Assembly (NCBI GenBank): GCA_016194585.1
Contig: JACQBG010000022.1
Coordinates: 1-37,913, forward strand
Direction: 5' to 3'
Source of the DNA: Gemmatimonadota bacterium
GTDB lineage: Bacteria > Gemmatimonadota > Gemmatimonadetes > Gemmatimonadales > Gemmatimonadaceae
Length of the DNA: 37,913 nt
Numbering within the stretch: the first letter of the stretch is position 1; each line of letters starts with the position of its first letter. The position numbers were made by a program, and so were the translations under genes. Of this stretch, positions 8,354 through 16,069 are shown piece after piece. The notes below the pieces were generated by a model. It was not told the origin of the DNA. It was given only the letters and a program-made list of their open reading frames with translations, and searched no databases.

Positions 8354-9859
8354 ATGCTCACAGCATGCGATGGTGATGTGGTGGACGTCTCGGCCGAGGC
8401 AGGCGCGACGGGTCGTACCATCGTGCACTTCGCCGCCGAGTACTTCCCGTACGCGCGCACCGGCGGCCTCGCGGAAGCCGTCGCCGGTCTCGCGCAGACG
8501 CAGGCGCGCGCGGGAGAGCGCGTCGTCGTCTTCCTCCCGCTCTATCCCTCGGTGCGCGAGCACGCGCCCGACCTCGAACCGCTCGCGCCCCCACAGCAGA
8601 TCGTGATCGGCGGCCGGGGCGAGGAGTTCCGCTTCTTCAGCGAGACGAAGGCGCGCGGCAATCCGACGGTCGTCTTCGTCGACGCGCCGGGTTATTTCGC
8701 CCGATCGGGACTCTACGGGCAGGACGGCGGCGACTATCAGGACAACCATCGCCGGTTCGCGCTCTACTGCCGCGCGGCGCTCGAAGGGGTTCGGCAACTG
8801 CTGCAGGGGCCGGTGCTGCTGCACGCGCACGACTGGCACGCGGCGCTCGTGCCCGCGTACCTGCGCACGAACGCCGAGCTCGACGCGGCGCTGGGACATC
8901 CGCCGGTGATGATGTCGGTGCACAACGCCGGCTACCAAGGCCACTTCCCGCCGTCGCTGCTGCCGGAGGTGGGCCTCCCCTCGCACCTCTGGTCGGTCGA
9001 CCATTTCGAGTGGTACGGCCACGCGAACGTGCTCAAGGGCGGACTCAGCTTCAGCGACGCCGTGTTCACGGTGAGTCCGAGCCACGCGCGCGAGCTGTGC
9101 ACGGTCGAAGGGGGCTTCGGGTTGCACGACACGTTCCGCCTGCTCGGGTCGCGTCTGCATGGGATCTGCAACGGCATCGACCACGGCGTGTGGGACCCGG
9201 CCGGGCACCCCTGGGTCGTCTCGCACTACGCGCGCGCGCATCTCGACGGGAAGACGTCGTGCAAGGACGCGCTTCAGCGCACGATGGGCCTCGCGCGGCG
9301 TCCCGACGTGCCGCTCTTCGCGATGGTCGCTCGGCTCGCACACCAGAAGGGGTTCGACATCGTGCTGCAGAGCGAGCGCATCCGGACGCTCGACGCGCAG
9401 TTCGTGTTCCTCGGCGAAGGGGAACCCGGCTATCAGGCGCGTCTCTCGGCGCTCGCGCGCGAGCGCCCCGACAGCATCGCCGTGGAGTTCGGGTTCACCG
9501 ACCTGCTCGAACACCGCGTCATCTCGGGCGCCGACGCCGTACTGATGCCGTCGCTGTACGAGCCGTGCGGGCTGACGCAGATGCACGCGTTGCGCTACGG
9601 CGCACCGGTGATCGGGCGCGCGACGGGCGGGATCCAGGACACGATCGAGGACGGCGTGACCGGGTTCCTGTTCGACGAGTTCAGCGCGACGGCGCTCGAC
9701 GCGGCGATCGACCGCGCCATGACGCTGTACGCCTCGCGGCGGTCGTGGCGCGCCATGGTGCGGCGCGGCATGGACTGCGACTTCGCGTGGGAGCGCGCCG
9801 AACGGTCGTATCGCGCCGCGTACGACACGGCGGAGGAGATGGCGCGCGCCGGCGTGTGA
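8354..9859 (+). CDS. glgA: Glycogen (starch) synthase, GT5
   Basis: The 501-residue protein is a complete GT-B glycogen synthase, which transfers glucose from ADP- or UDP-glucose onto alpha-1,4-glucan ends. Visible blocks are HFAAEYFPYARTGGLAEAV near residues 25-43, HAHDWHAALVPAYL, HNAGYQGHFP, CNGIDHGVWDP, VARLAHQKGFDI and, near the C-terminus, PSLYEPCGLTQMHALRYG, which carries the catalytic E-x7-E type motif. The KTGGL signature of the E. coli enzyme is RTGGL here (Arg35). A GGAGG Shine-Dalgarno lies 5 bases before the ATG. The first 20 residues have no counterpart in usual GlgA, so a later start is possible. It is the second gene of the glgP-glgA pair. Confidence 0.93.
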   Translation: MLTACDGDVVDVSAEAGATGRTIVHFAAEYFPYARTGGLAEAVAGLAQTQARAGERVVVFLPLYPSVREHAPDLEPLAPPQQIVIGGRGEEFRFFSETKARGNPTVVFVDAPGYFARSGLYGQDGGDYQDNHRRFALYCRAALEGVRQLLQGPVLLHAHDWHAALVPAYLRTNAELDAALGHPPVMMSVHNAGYQGHFPPSLLPEVGLPSHLWSVDHFEWYGHANVLKGGLSFSDAVFTVSPSHARELCTVEGGFGLHDTFRLLGSRLHGICNGIDHGVWDPAGHPWVVSHYARAHLDGKTSCKDALQRTMGLARRPDVPLFAMVARLAHQKGFDIVLQSERIRTLDAQFVFLGEGEPGYQARLSALARERPDSIAVEFGFTDLLEHRVISGADAVLMPSLYEPCGLTQMHALRYGAPVIGRATGGIQDTIEDGVTGFLFDEFSATALDAAIDRAMTLYASRRSWRAMVRRGMDCDFAWERAERSYRAAYDTAEEMARAGV

Positions 9860-9896
9860 ACTATCGGTCGGGTGGCGCGCGCGGGCCGGTGGTCCC

Positions 9897-10256
9897 TCAC
9901 GCCTCCTGCGCGACGCCCTCGTCGCTGGCGCCGGATTCGAACATCGCGAGCATCGCGGCTTCGGCGTCGGCATCGCGCCGGGCCTGCCACTCGGCCAATC
10001 GCTTCGACATCACGCGCATCGCCTGCGACACGGTGAGGCAATAGACGTCGCGCGCGCACGTCGCCAGCTCCGTCTCCTCCAGCGCCGGATGCAGCAGGAG
10101 CAGCTCGTACACCGAGATCCCGCCGCGCGCGGCGAGCGACTCGATCGTGCCGCCGTACCGGCGCGCGAGCGTGTCGGCGTGAGGCGCGACCAGGTCCCGC
10201 GGGACGAAGCCGCCTTCACGCAACGGGAAGATCGTGGGGTCGAGGGTTCCGGGCAT
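9897..10256 (-). CDS. Hypothetical protein downstream of the VOC gene
   Basis: From the ATG at 10256 this gives 119 residues, not recognised. The frame could also begin at a GTG at 10373 that overlaps the VOC stop as GTGA, but the added stretch is Pro/Arg-rich and looks non-coding. The likely real part starts MPGTLDPTIFPLREGGF and holds a helical region (ARRYGGTIESLAARGG, then YELLLLHPALEETELATCARD) and a second helix pair rich in Arg and Ala near the C-terminus. There is no signal peptide and no membrane span. Amino-acid use and GC pattern match its neighbours. Position suggests it may be co-transcribed with the VOC gene. Confidence 0.55.
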   Translation of the reverse strand: MPGTLDPTIFPLREGGFVPRDLVAPHADTLARRYGGTIESLAARGGISVYELLLLHPALEETELATCARDVYCLTVSQAMRVMSKRLAEWQARRDADAEAAMLAMFESGASDEGVAQEA

Positions 10257-10369
10257 GCAGGGAGGCGTCGGCGGCGAGGGGGTGACCCCGTGCGGTGCCG
10301 GCCACGGGTCGTCCGCAGAGAGTATCGGCCGCTCGCGGCCCGCGGTGCAGTCGCGGCGCCCCGCCGCCG

Positions 10370-10708
10370 TCACTCTCCCCAGACGGCGAGCTCGTTCCCG
10401 TTGCAGTCCTTGAAGTGGAACCGGCGCCCGCCCGGGAAGGCGAAGATCTCCTTGGTGATCGTGCCGCCGCTGGCGACGACGCGGTCGCGCGTCACCTCGA
10501 GCTGCTCGGCCTTGAGCACGACGAGCGGCCCGACCGTGTCGGGCGTGGTCCAGAACCCGCCGGCGATACGGCCGTCGACGAAGCTCGTGTAGTCCGGACC
10601 GTAATCGGTGAACTCCCAGCCGAACGCCGCGGCATAGAACGCCTTGGTGGCCGGGATGTCGCGGGCGCCGAACTCGATATAGTCGATCGGGAGCTTGGGA
10701 GCGGTCAT
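10370..10708 (-). CDS. VOC (glyoxalase/bleomycin resistance-like) family protein
   Basis: A 112-residue single-domain protein: PIDYIEFGARDIPATKAFY, then FGWEFTDYGPDYTSF, and the closing FPGGRRFHFKDCNGNELAVW. These are the two beta-alpha-beta-beta-beta halves of the vicinal oxygen chelate fold. The family covers isomerases, dioxygenases and antibiotic-binding proteins; many single-domain members have no known substrate. The usual first His ligand position reads Glu/Tyr (DYIEF), so the metal site may be altered. It is followed immediately by an unknown gene on the same strand. Confidence 0.88.
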   Translation of the reverse strand: MTAPKLPIDYIEFGARDIPATKAFYAAAFGWEFTDYGPDYTSFVDGRIAGGFWTTPDTVGPLVVLKAEQLEVTRDRVVASGGTITKEIFAFPGGRRFHFKDCNGNELAVWGE

Positions 10709-10748
10709 GCGGTCCTCGATGGCATGGGGGGAGCGACGCGAGCGAGGA

Positions 10749-11138
10749 TCAGCGTTCGCCCGGCGGCGGTTTCGGCGCCGAGCGCTTGGCGGCGAACACG
10801 TCGGTCGCGTTGCCCCCCATGTCGATCGTGCCCTTCATCTCGTCGTCGCCGGCGAGCTTCGCCGTGACGGTCATGCCGAGCGGGCTGCCGCCGTAATCGA
10901 TGGTATACCAGAAGGTGATGTCGTTCCCCTTCACCGTACCGGCGAGGGGCGAATCGCCGGCCGCCCGCTTGACGGTGCCGGCGAGCGAGTCGCCCTTCAC
11001 CTGCAGGATGACCTTGAACGAGCGTGGACCGCCCGGCGTGTTGATCATCGCGTCCCACTCGCCGGCGGCGGACTGGGCGCGCGCCGAGGGGACGGCGGCG
11101 AAGGCGGCGAGGGCGAGGGCGATCAGGAAGCGGCGCAT
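10749..11138 (-). CDS. Small secreted protein of unknown function
   Basis: A 129-residue protein with a clear Sec signal peptide (basic MRRF, a hydrophobic Leu/Ala core, and an Ala-Arg-Ala cleavage region near residue 21). The mature part (GEWDAMINTPGGPRSFKVIL, then GDSLAGTVKRAAGDSPLAG, DITFWYTIDYGG, KGTIDMGGNATDVFAAKR) is beta-rich and looks like the small lipocalin-like proteins that occur in soil bacteria, but this is only a resemblance. A GGAGG lies 7 bases upstream of the ATG. It is upstream of the VOC gene on the same strand with a 40-bp gap, so both may share a transcript. The role is not known. Confidence 0.7.
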   Translation of the reverse strand: MRRFLIALALAAFAAVPSARAQSAAGEWDAMINTPGGPRSFKVILQVKGDSLAGTVKRAAGDSPLAGTVKGNDITFWYTIDYGGSPLGMTVTAKLAGDDEMKGTIDMGGNATDVFAAKRSAPKPPPGER

Positions 11139-11248
11139 GGTGGAACCTCCGAGGCGGGGCTCGGGTGCGGTGTGGACCGGAAAGTAAGCCCCTCGGCGAC
11201 CGCGAGGGAAAGCGCTCGCCGTGGCATGACCGGCGCGCTGGTGCGCCC

Positions 11249-11277
11249 TTGTAGTTTCGGTGTTTATTCGGTATCTG
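11249..11277 (+). promoter_or_regulatory. Candidate promoter of dnaE2
   Basis: TTGTAG at 11249-11254 and TATCTG at 11272-11277 are separated by 17 bp, a sigma-70-like spacing. The patch is an AT-rich island in an otherwise very GC-rich gap and lies about 80 bases before the dnaE2 ATG. TTCGGT appears twice inside it, 12 bp apart, which could serve a regulator. dnaE2 genes are usually under LexA, but no known LexA box was recognised. Confidence 0.4.
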
Positions 11278-11359
11278 TCAAGCAGGCGTCCGGGCGCCCA
11301 CGATCACCGAAGCACGCGCCGCACACGACGGCGCACCGTCACACCCATCGAGCGCCCCG

Positions 11360-14300
11360 ATGTCGTACGCCGAGCTGCACTGCCATTCCACTTTCTCGAT
11401 GCTCGACGGCGCCGCGCACCCGGAGCAGCTCGTCGCGCGCGCCGTGGAGCTCGGACTCGGCGCGCTCGCGCTCACCGATCACGACGACGTGGGGGGCGCG
11501 GTGCGGTTCGCGACGGCGTCGAAGGCGGCGGGGTTCGCGGGGATCATCGGCGTGGAGTTGACGCTCGAGATCGCGCTGCCCGGTGCGCGAGCGGGCGACG
11601 CGCATGGTGCGCGGTCGTCCTCGGCCGCGCTCGGTGCGCGGTCGTCCTCGGCCGCGCTCGGTGCGCGGTCGTCCTCGGCCGCGCACGGTGCGCGGTCGGG
11701 CGTGACCGAGCATTCCCTTCGCGATGCTCTCGGACCGCTGCGCGGTCCTGCGGCCGCATCGCGGCGGGAACGCTCGGCCCCGCCCTCCCCAGGCACGGGT
11801 GCGGCGGATGGCGTGCGCGCTCTGCGCACCGATGCCCGGGCGACGCCCCTGTTGCACGCCATGCCACGCGACACGTACGCGGGCGAGAACACGGGCGTGT
11901 CCCCGGCATCGGCCCGCCCGGAGGCAGCGCGGGAGGGGCACGAGTCCGTTTTCGAGAGGCGGCCGCAGGACCGCGCAGCGGTCCGAGAGCCTCGCGAAAA
12001 CGGACTCGTGCCCCGACCAAGCGGGGGATCGCGACCAAGCGACAGCGCCCGACCAAGCGATGAAAGGACACTCACGCACTTGGTCCTCCTCGCCGAGGAC
12101 CGCGAGGGATACGGCAACCTCTGCACGCTCGTGACGCGCGCGCGGCTCGACCATCCGCGCGGGCGCCCGCGCGTGGACCTCGACACGCTCGCGCGCCACG
12201 CCGGCGGACTGTTCGCGCTCACCGGCTGTCCGCGCGGCTGGGTGCCGCGCCTCGTCGCGCGCGGCCGCGCCGATGCGGCGTGCGACGCCGCCGCGTCGCT
12301 CATCGACATCTTCGAGCGCCGCATCGCCATCGAGTGCTGGGACCACGCGCTCCCCGAGGAGCGCGCCGTCACGCGCGAGCTCATCGCGCTCGCCCGCGCG
12401 CTCGACGTGCCGTGGGTCGTCACCAACGACGCGCACTACGCCGCGCCCACGGGGCGGCTCGCCCACGACGTGCTCGTGGCGCTCCGGCACGGCGCGACGC
12501 TCGACGAGATGGGGACGCGCCTGCGCCCCAACGGCGAGTGGTACCTCAAGGGGCCCGCGCAGATGGCGCGCCGCTGGCAGGGCTACGAATCGGGACTCGC
12601 GGCCACGCTCGCCATCGCCGAGCGGTGCGCGTTCCGGCTCGAGGACGTGAAGCCGTCGTTGCCCACCTTCCCGCTCCCGCCGGGGGTGAGCGACGACGCC
12701 TACCTCGCGCAGCTCGTGCAGCAGGGCGCCGACGAGCGGTGGGGATGGCGCCGCACGGCACGCCACGACGCGCAGATCGAGCACGAGCTCACGCTCATCG
12801 CCAAGCTCGGCCTCGCCGGCTACTTCCTCATCGTGTGGGATATCGTGCGCTTCGCGCGCCGCGAGGGGATCCTCTGCCAGGGGCGCGGCTCGGCGGCGAA
12901 CAGCGCCGTGTGCTACGCGCTCGGCATCACGGCGGTGGACCCGATCAAGCTGGAATTGCTGTTCGAGTGCTTCCTCAGTGAAGAGCGCAAGGAGGCGCCC
13001 GACATCGACATCGACTTCGCGCACCGCGACCGCGAGCGCGTGCTGCAGTACGTGTACGAGCGCTACGGGCGCGAGCACGCGGCGATGGTGTGCGAGCACA
13101 TCACGTGGCGCGGGCGGAGCGCGGTGCGCGACGCGGCGCGCGTGCTGGGGTTCTCGGTGCAGCAGGCGGAGGCGCTGGCGACGTTCAGCGACCGTTTCTC
13201 GGCGAAGTCGACAGCCGAGGCGCTCCGCGTGGATGGCGTCGCGGGCGACGCGGACGGCGACGTGGCCGACCCGTTCCGCCCGGAGCAGCAGGACGCGAAG
13301 GGGCCGGCGGGGTATTCGAAGGAGCTCGACGCGAAGCGGCTCGCGGAGAATGTCGGCATGGACATGATGACGGGCACGCACGCGGTGACGCGCATGCGGG
13401 CCGAGCGCGAGCAGGCGCGTCGCGAGTTCGGTGCCGGTGCTGCTGGTGCGCGGTCGGTCGGGGCAGATATTGCTCCCCGCGATGCTCTCGGACCGCTGCG
13501 CGGTCCTGCGGCCGCATCGCGGGGAGCAACATCTGCCCCTCTCTCCCCGGGCAATGGCGCGTCGGATGGTGTGCTCGCGTCGCGCACCGACGCCCGGGCC
13601 ACGCCCGTGCTTCACTCCGCCGCGCCGGTCAGCGACGGGGCAGAGGACACGGGCGTGGCCCAGGCGTCGCCGCGCACGGATGCAACGCGGGAGGGAGCCG
13701 TGCCCGTTTTCGAGAGGCGGCCGCAGGACGCCGCAGGCGTCCGAGAGCCTCGCGAAAACGGGCACGGCTCCCGACCAAGCGGTGAGCACAGCGCGAACTC
13801 GCTACTGGAACGCGCGGGGCTCGACCCGCACGATCCACGCGTGCAGCGACTCGCCGACATCGTCGCCGGACTGCACCAGGCGCCGCGCCACCGCGGCATC
13901 CACGTCGGCGGGTTCGTGCTCACGAAGGAGCCGCTGCACACCGTCGTCCCCATCGAGCCCGCGGCGATGGACGAGCGCACCGTCATCCAGTGGGAGAAGG
14001 ACGACCTCGACCCGGTCGGCCTCGTGAAGATCGACCTCCTCGGCCTCGGCATGCTCACCGTGCTGCAGGACTGCCTCAAGTACATCCGCGCGACGCGCGG
14101 CGTGACGCTCGACCTCGGGCAGCTCGACCATCGCGACCAGGCCGTGTACGACGATCTCTGCCGCGCCGACACGGTCGGCGTGTTCCAGGTGGAGAGCCGC
14201 GCGCAGATGAACACGCTGCCGCGCCTCAAGCCGCGCTGCTTCTACGACCTCGTCGTCGAGGTCGCGCTCATCAGGCCCGGCCCCATCCAGGGCGACATGG

Positions 14301-16057
14301 TGCATCCGTACCTGCGGCGGCGCGCCGGCGAGGAAGCGGTCACGTATCCGCATCCGTCGCTCGAACCGATCCTCAGGCGCACGATGGGGGTGCCGCTCTT
14401 CCAGGAGCAGGGGATGCAGGTCGCGATCGCCGCCGCGGGATTCACGCCGGGGGAGGCGGATGTGCTGCGCAAGGCGATGGGGCACAAGCGCAGTCGCGAG
14501 CGCATGGCCGACATCTGCGCGAAGATGATCGCCGGCATGCGCGCCAACGGCATCCCCGAGGACGTGGCGCTCAGGATCTACAACCAGATCAACGCCTTCG
14601 CCGACTACGGTTTTCCGGAGAGCCACGCGGCGAGCTTCGCGCTCATCGTGTATGGCAGCGCGTACCTGCGGCACTACTACGCGCCGGAGTATCTCTGCGC
14701 GATGCTCAACGCGCAGCCGATGGGATTCTACTCGGCGGGGACGCTCGTCGAGGATGCGAAGCGGCACGGCGTGCGCGTGCTGCCGGTGGACGCGACGCGC
14801 TCGGCGTGGGACCACACGCTCGAGTGCGCGGACGGCACGGTGATCGTGCCGCACGACGGGGTGATCGCGGTGCACGCTGGTGCTGGCGCTGGTGCAGCGT
14901 CCGACGCATTCGGTGCGCGGTCGGGCGTGACCGCGCATTCCCTTCGCGAGGCTCTCGGACCGCTGCGCGGTCCTGCGGCCGCTTCGCGGCGGGAACGCGC
15001 GGCCCCGCCCTCCCCAGGCACTGGTGCGTCGGACGGCACGCCCGCAGCACGCATCGATACTCGGGTCACACCCGCGCCACACAGCGTCGCGCACACAGAT
15101 GCCCGGGCCACGCCCGTGCCGCACGCCACGTCGGTCACCGTGGGGGCGGAGAACACGGGCGTGGCCCAAGCATCCGTGCGGGCGGATGCAGCGCGGGAGG
15201 GGCCCGCGTCCGTTTTCGAGAGGCGGCCGCAGGACCGCGAAGCGGTCCGAGAGCCTCGCGAGAACGGGCGCGGGCCCCGACCAAGCGGCGGATCCCGACC
15301 AAGCGGTGAGCCCCGGCCAAGCGGCAAAGCGCCGGCCGTACGCCTCGGCTTTCGCAGCATCCGCGGCCTCGGCTCGCACGCCCGCCAGAAGATCGAGCGT
15401 GCGCTCGAGCGCGGCCCGTTCGCCGGGATCCACGATTTCGTGCAACGCACCGGACTCGACCAACGCGCGCTGCGCTTCGTCGCCGAGAGCGGCGCGCTCG
15501 ACGCGTTCGTGCAGGACGAGCCGCACGCCCGGCGCCGGCGCGTCGCGCTCTGGCGCGTGCTCGAAGCCGTGCGCGGCACCGGCGGCCCGCTCGCGCTCTT
15601 CCCCGAGACCCCCGTGCCCGGCGGGCTGCCCCCGCTCTCCGCACCCGAACTCACCGAGGGCGACTACCGCCTCACCGGCCTTTCATTGAATGGGCACCCC
15701 ATGCGCCACCTGCGGCCGCTCCTCGTGCCGAACGGCGTGCTCACGGCGCGCGACACCGCGCGCCAGCGCGACGGTACGCGGGTCGGCGTGGCGGGGCTCG
15801 TCATCTGCCGGCAGCGCCCGGGCACCGCGAAGGGATTCGTCTTCCTCACCCTCGAAGACGAGACGGGGATGCTCAACGTCGTCGTCACGCCGCAGCGGTT
15901 CGAGCGGCAGGCGCTGCTCATCACGCGCTCGCCGCTGCTGCTCGTGCGCGGCACGCTGCAGATCGAGCAGCGCGTCGTGAACCTGCGCGGCGAGGAGTTC
16001 ATCGCCCTTGGCGCGACCGCGGGAGCGGCACACGCCAAGAGCCATGACTTTCATTGA
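11360..16057 (+). CDS. dnaE2: Error-prone DNA polymerase III alpha subunit DnaE2 with three large insertions
   Basis: The protein has 1565 residues, against about 1050-1100 for ordinary DnaE2/ImuC. The N-terminal PHP domain starts YAELHCHSTFSMLDGA. The polymerase core includes GRGSAANSAVCYALG and PDIDIDF, whose Asp residues (548, 550) bind the catalytic metals. Later blocks are RHRGIHVGGFVLT, KIDLLGLGMLTVLQD, FQVESRAQMNTLPRLKPR, FQEQGMQVAIAAAGF and ADYGFPESHAASFA. The C-terminal OB fold reads GVAGLVICRQRPGTAKGF and LEDETGMLNVVV. DnaE2 performs SOS translesion synthesis with ImuA/ImuB. The excess length is three Arg/Pro/Ala-rich inserts at residues about 75-236, 691-812 and 1173-1323. They sit in loops between conserved blocks and contain no stop or frameshift, so the gene looks functional. 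Unusually it is not adjacent to imuB. Confidence 0.93.
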   Translation: MSYAELHCHSTFSMLDGAAHPEQLVARAVELGLGALALTDHDDVGGAVRFATASKAAGFAGIIGVELTLEIALPGARAGDAHGARSSSAALGARSSSAALGARSSSAAHGARSGVTEHSLRDALGPLRGPAAASRRERSAPPSPGTGAADGVRALRTDARATPLLHAMPRDTYAGENTGVSPASARPEAAREGHESVFERRPQDRAAVREPRENGLVPRPSGGSRPSDSARPSDERTLTHLVLLAEDREGYGNLCTLVTRARLDHPRGRPRVDLDTLARHAGGLFALTGCPRGWVPRLVARGRADAACDAAASLIDIFERRIAIECWDHALPEERAVTRELIALARALDVPWVVTNDAHYAAPTGRLAHDVLVALRHGATLDEMGTRLRPNGEWYLKGPAQMARRWQGYESGLAATLAIAERCAFRLEDVKPSLPTFPLPPGVSDDAYLAQLVQQGADERWGWRRTARHDAQIEHELTLIAKLGLAGYFLIVWDIVRFARREGILCQGRGSAANSAVCYALGITAVDPIKLELLFECFLSEERKEAPDIDIDFAHRDRERVLQYVYERYGREHAAMVCEHITWRGRSAVRDAARVLGFSVQQAEALATFSDRFSAKSTAEALRVDGVAGDADGDVADPFRPEQQDAKGPAGYSKELDAKRLAENVGMDMMTGTHAVTRMRAEREQARREFGAGAAGARSVGADIAPRDALGPLRGPAAASRGATSAPLSPGNGASDGVLASRTDARATPVLHSAAPVSDGAEDTGVAQASPRTDATREGAVPVFERRPQDAAGVREPRENGHGSRPSGEHSANSLLERAGLDPHDPRVQRLADIVAGLHQAPRHRGIHVGGFVLTKEPLHTVVPIEPAAMDERTVIQWEKDDLDPVGLVKIDLLGLGMLTVLQDCLKYIRATRGVTLDLGQLDHRDQAVYDDLCRADTVGVFQVESRAQMNTLPRLKPRCFYDLVVEVALIRPGPIQGDMVHPYLRRRAGEEAVTYPHPSLEPILRRTMGVPLFQEQGMQVAIAAAGFTPGEADVLRKAMGHKRSRERMADICAKMIAGMRANGIPEDVALRIYNQINAFADYGFPESHAASFALIVYGSAYLRHYYAPEYLCAMLNAQPMGFYSAGTLVEDAKRHGVRVLPVDATRSAWDHTLECADGTVIVPHDGVIAVHAGAGAGAASDAFGARSGVTAHSLREALGPLRGPAAASRRERAAPPSPGTGASDGTPAARIDTRVTPAPHSVAHTDARATPVPHATSVTVGAENTGVAQASVRADAAREGPASVFERRPQDREAVREPRENGRGPRPSGGSRPSGEPRPSGKAPAVRLGFRSIRGLGSHARQKIERALERGPFAGIHDFVQRTGLDQRALRFVAESGALDAFVQDEPHARRRRVALWRVLEAVRGTGGPLALFPETPVPGGLPPLSAPELTEGDYRLTGLSLNGHPMRHLRPLLVPNGVLTARDTARQRDGTRVGVAGLVICRQRPGTAKGFVFLTLEDETGMLNVVVTPQRFERQALLITRSPLLLVRGTLQIEQRVVNLRGEEFIALGATAGAAHAKSHDFH
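11582..12067. repeat. Palindromic insertion element in dnaE2, copy 1
   Basis: This stretch interrupts the PHP domain. Order of parts: three 27-bp tandem repeats (11606-11686); a hairpin at 11704-11779 whose inner stem is GGACCGC/GCGGTCC; a degenerate middle inverted repeat around GATGCC and GGCATC; a second hairpin at 11935-12014 with perfect 20-bp arms (11935-11954 and 11995-12014); then three 18-bp units carrying CGACCAAGCG. The 31 bases at 11727-11757 are the exact reverse complement of 11959-11989, so the two hairpins are inverted copies. Translation gives about 162 residues and keeps the frame. Confidence 0.85.
11606..11697. repeat. 27-bp tandem repeat in dnaE2 insertion 1
   Basis: Three nearly identical units (11606-11632, 11633-11659, 11660-11686) are followed by a partial fourth. 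Each contains GGTGCGCGGTCG and encodes nine residues, read as GARSSSAAL. The unit's CGCGGTCG motif is an approximate complement of CGACCAAGCG found at the other end of the insertion. Confidence 0.85.
13430..13795. repeat. Palindromic insertion element in dnaE2, copy 2
   Basis: The same architecture is inserted after the conserved block ending EQARREF and before LLERAGLDPHDPR. Hairpin one spans 13460-13539 with 26-base arms matching at 25 positions and the inner stem GGACCGC/GCGGTCC. The middle inverted repeat uses GACGCC and GGCGTC around the CACGCCCGTG/CACGGGCGTG pair (20 of 22 paired). Hairpin two spans 13693-13772 with perfect 20-bp arms and an inner stem changed to GGACGCC/GGCGTCC, a change on both sides that keeps the pairing. 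It ends in a single CGACCAAGCG unit. It encodes about 122 residues in frame. Confidence 0.85.
14876..15330. repeat. Palindromic insertion element in dnaE2, copy 3
   Basis: This copy lies between the conserved VIVPHDGVIAVHA and AVRLGFRSIRGLG. Hairpin one (14929-15004) has arms matching at 19 of 24 bases and the same GGACCGC/GCGGTCC core. The middle repeat uses GATGC and GCATC around CCACGCCCGTG/CACGGGCGTGG. Hairpin two has 20-bp arms at 15199-15218 and 15259-15278 (18 of 20 paired; loop GAA instead of GCA). It ends with three 18-bp units carrying CGACCAAGCG or CGGCCAAGCG. It encodes about 151 residues and keeps the frame. Confidence 0.85.
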
Positions 16058-16069
16058 ACGACGGCGCCG

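Noticed and set aside
6001-8460. An 819-codon minus-strand frame across glgP
   Set aside because: Composition is dominated by Arg, Val, His and Asp and it mirrors the codon structure of glgP; no family likeness.
11582-12067. Insertion copy 1 as a sign of a broken dnaE2 or an intein
   Set aside because: No stop or frameshift occurs and intein splicing motifs (N-terminal Cys/Ser with a C-terminal His-Asn) were not seen; the PHP and polymerase motifs are intact.
11339-13789. An 816-codon minus-strand frame across dnaE2
   Set aside because: The frame is open partly because the palindromic inserts read openly in several frames on both strands; the rest is an Arg/Glu-rich shadow.
11582-15330. dnaE2 insertions as a CRISPR array or insertion sequences
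   Set aside because: No regular spacers, no transposase frame and no target-site duplications could be recognised.
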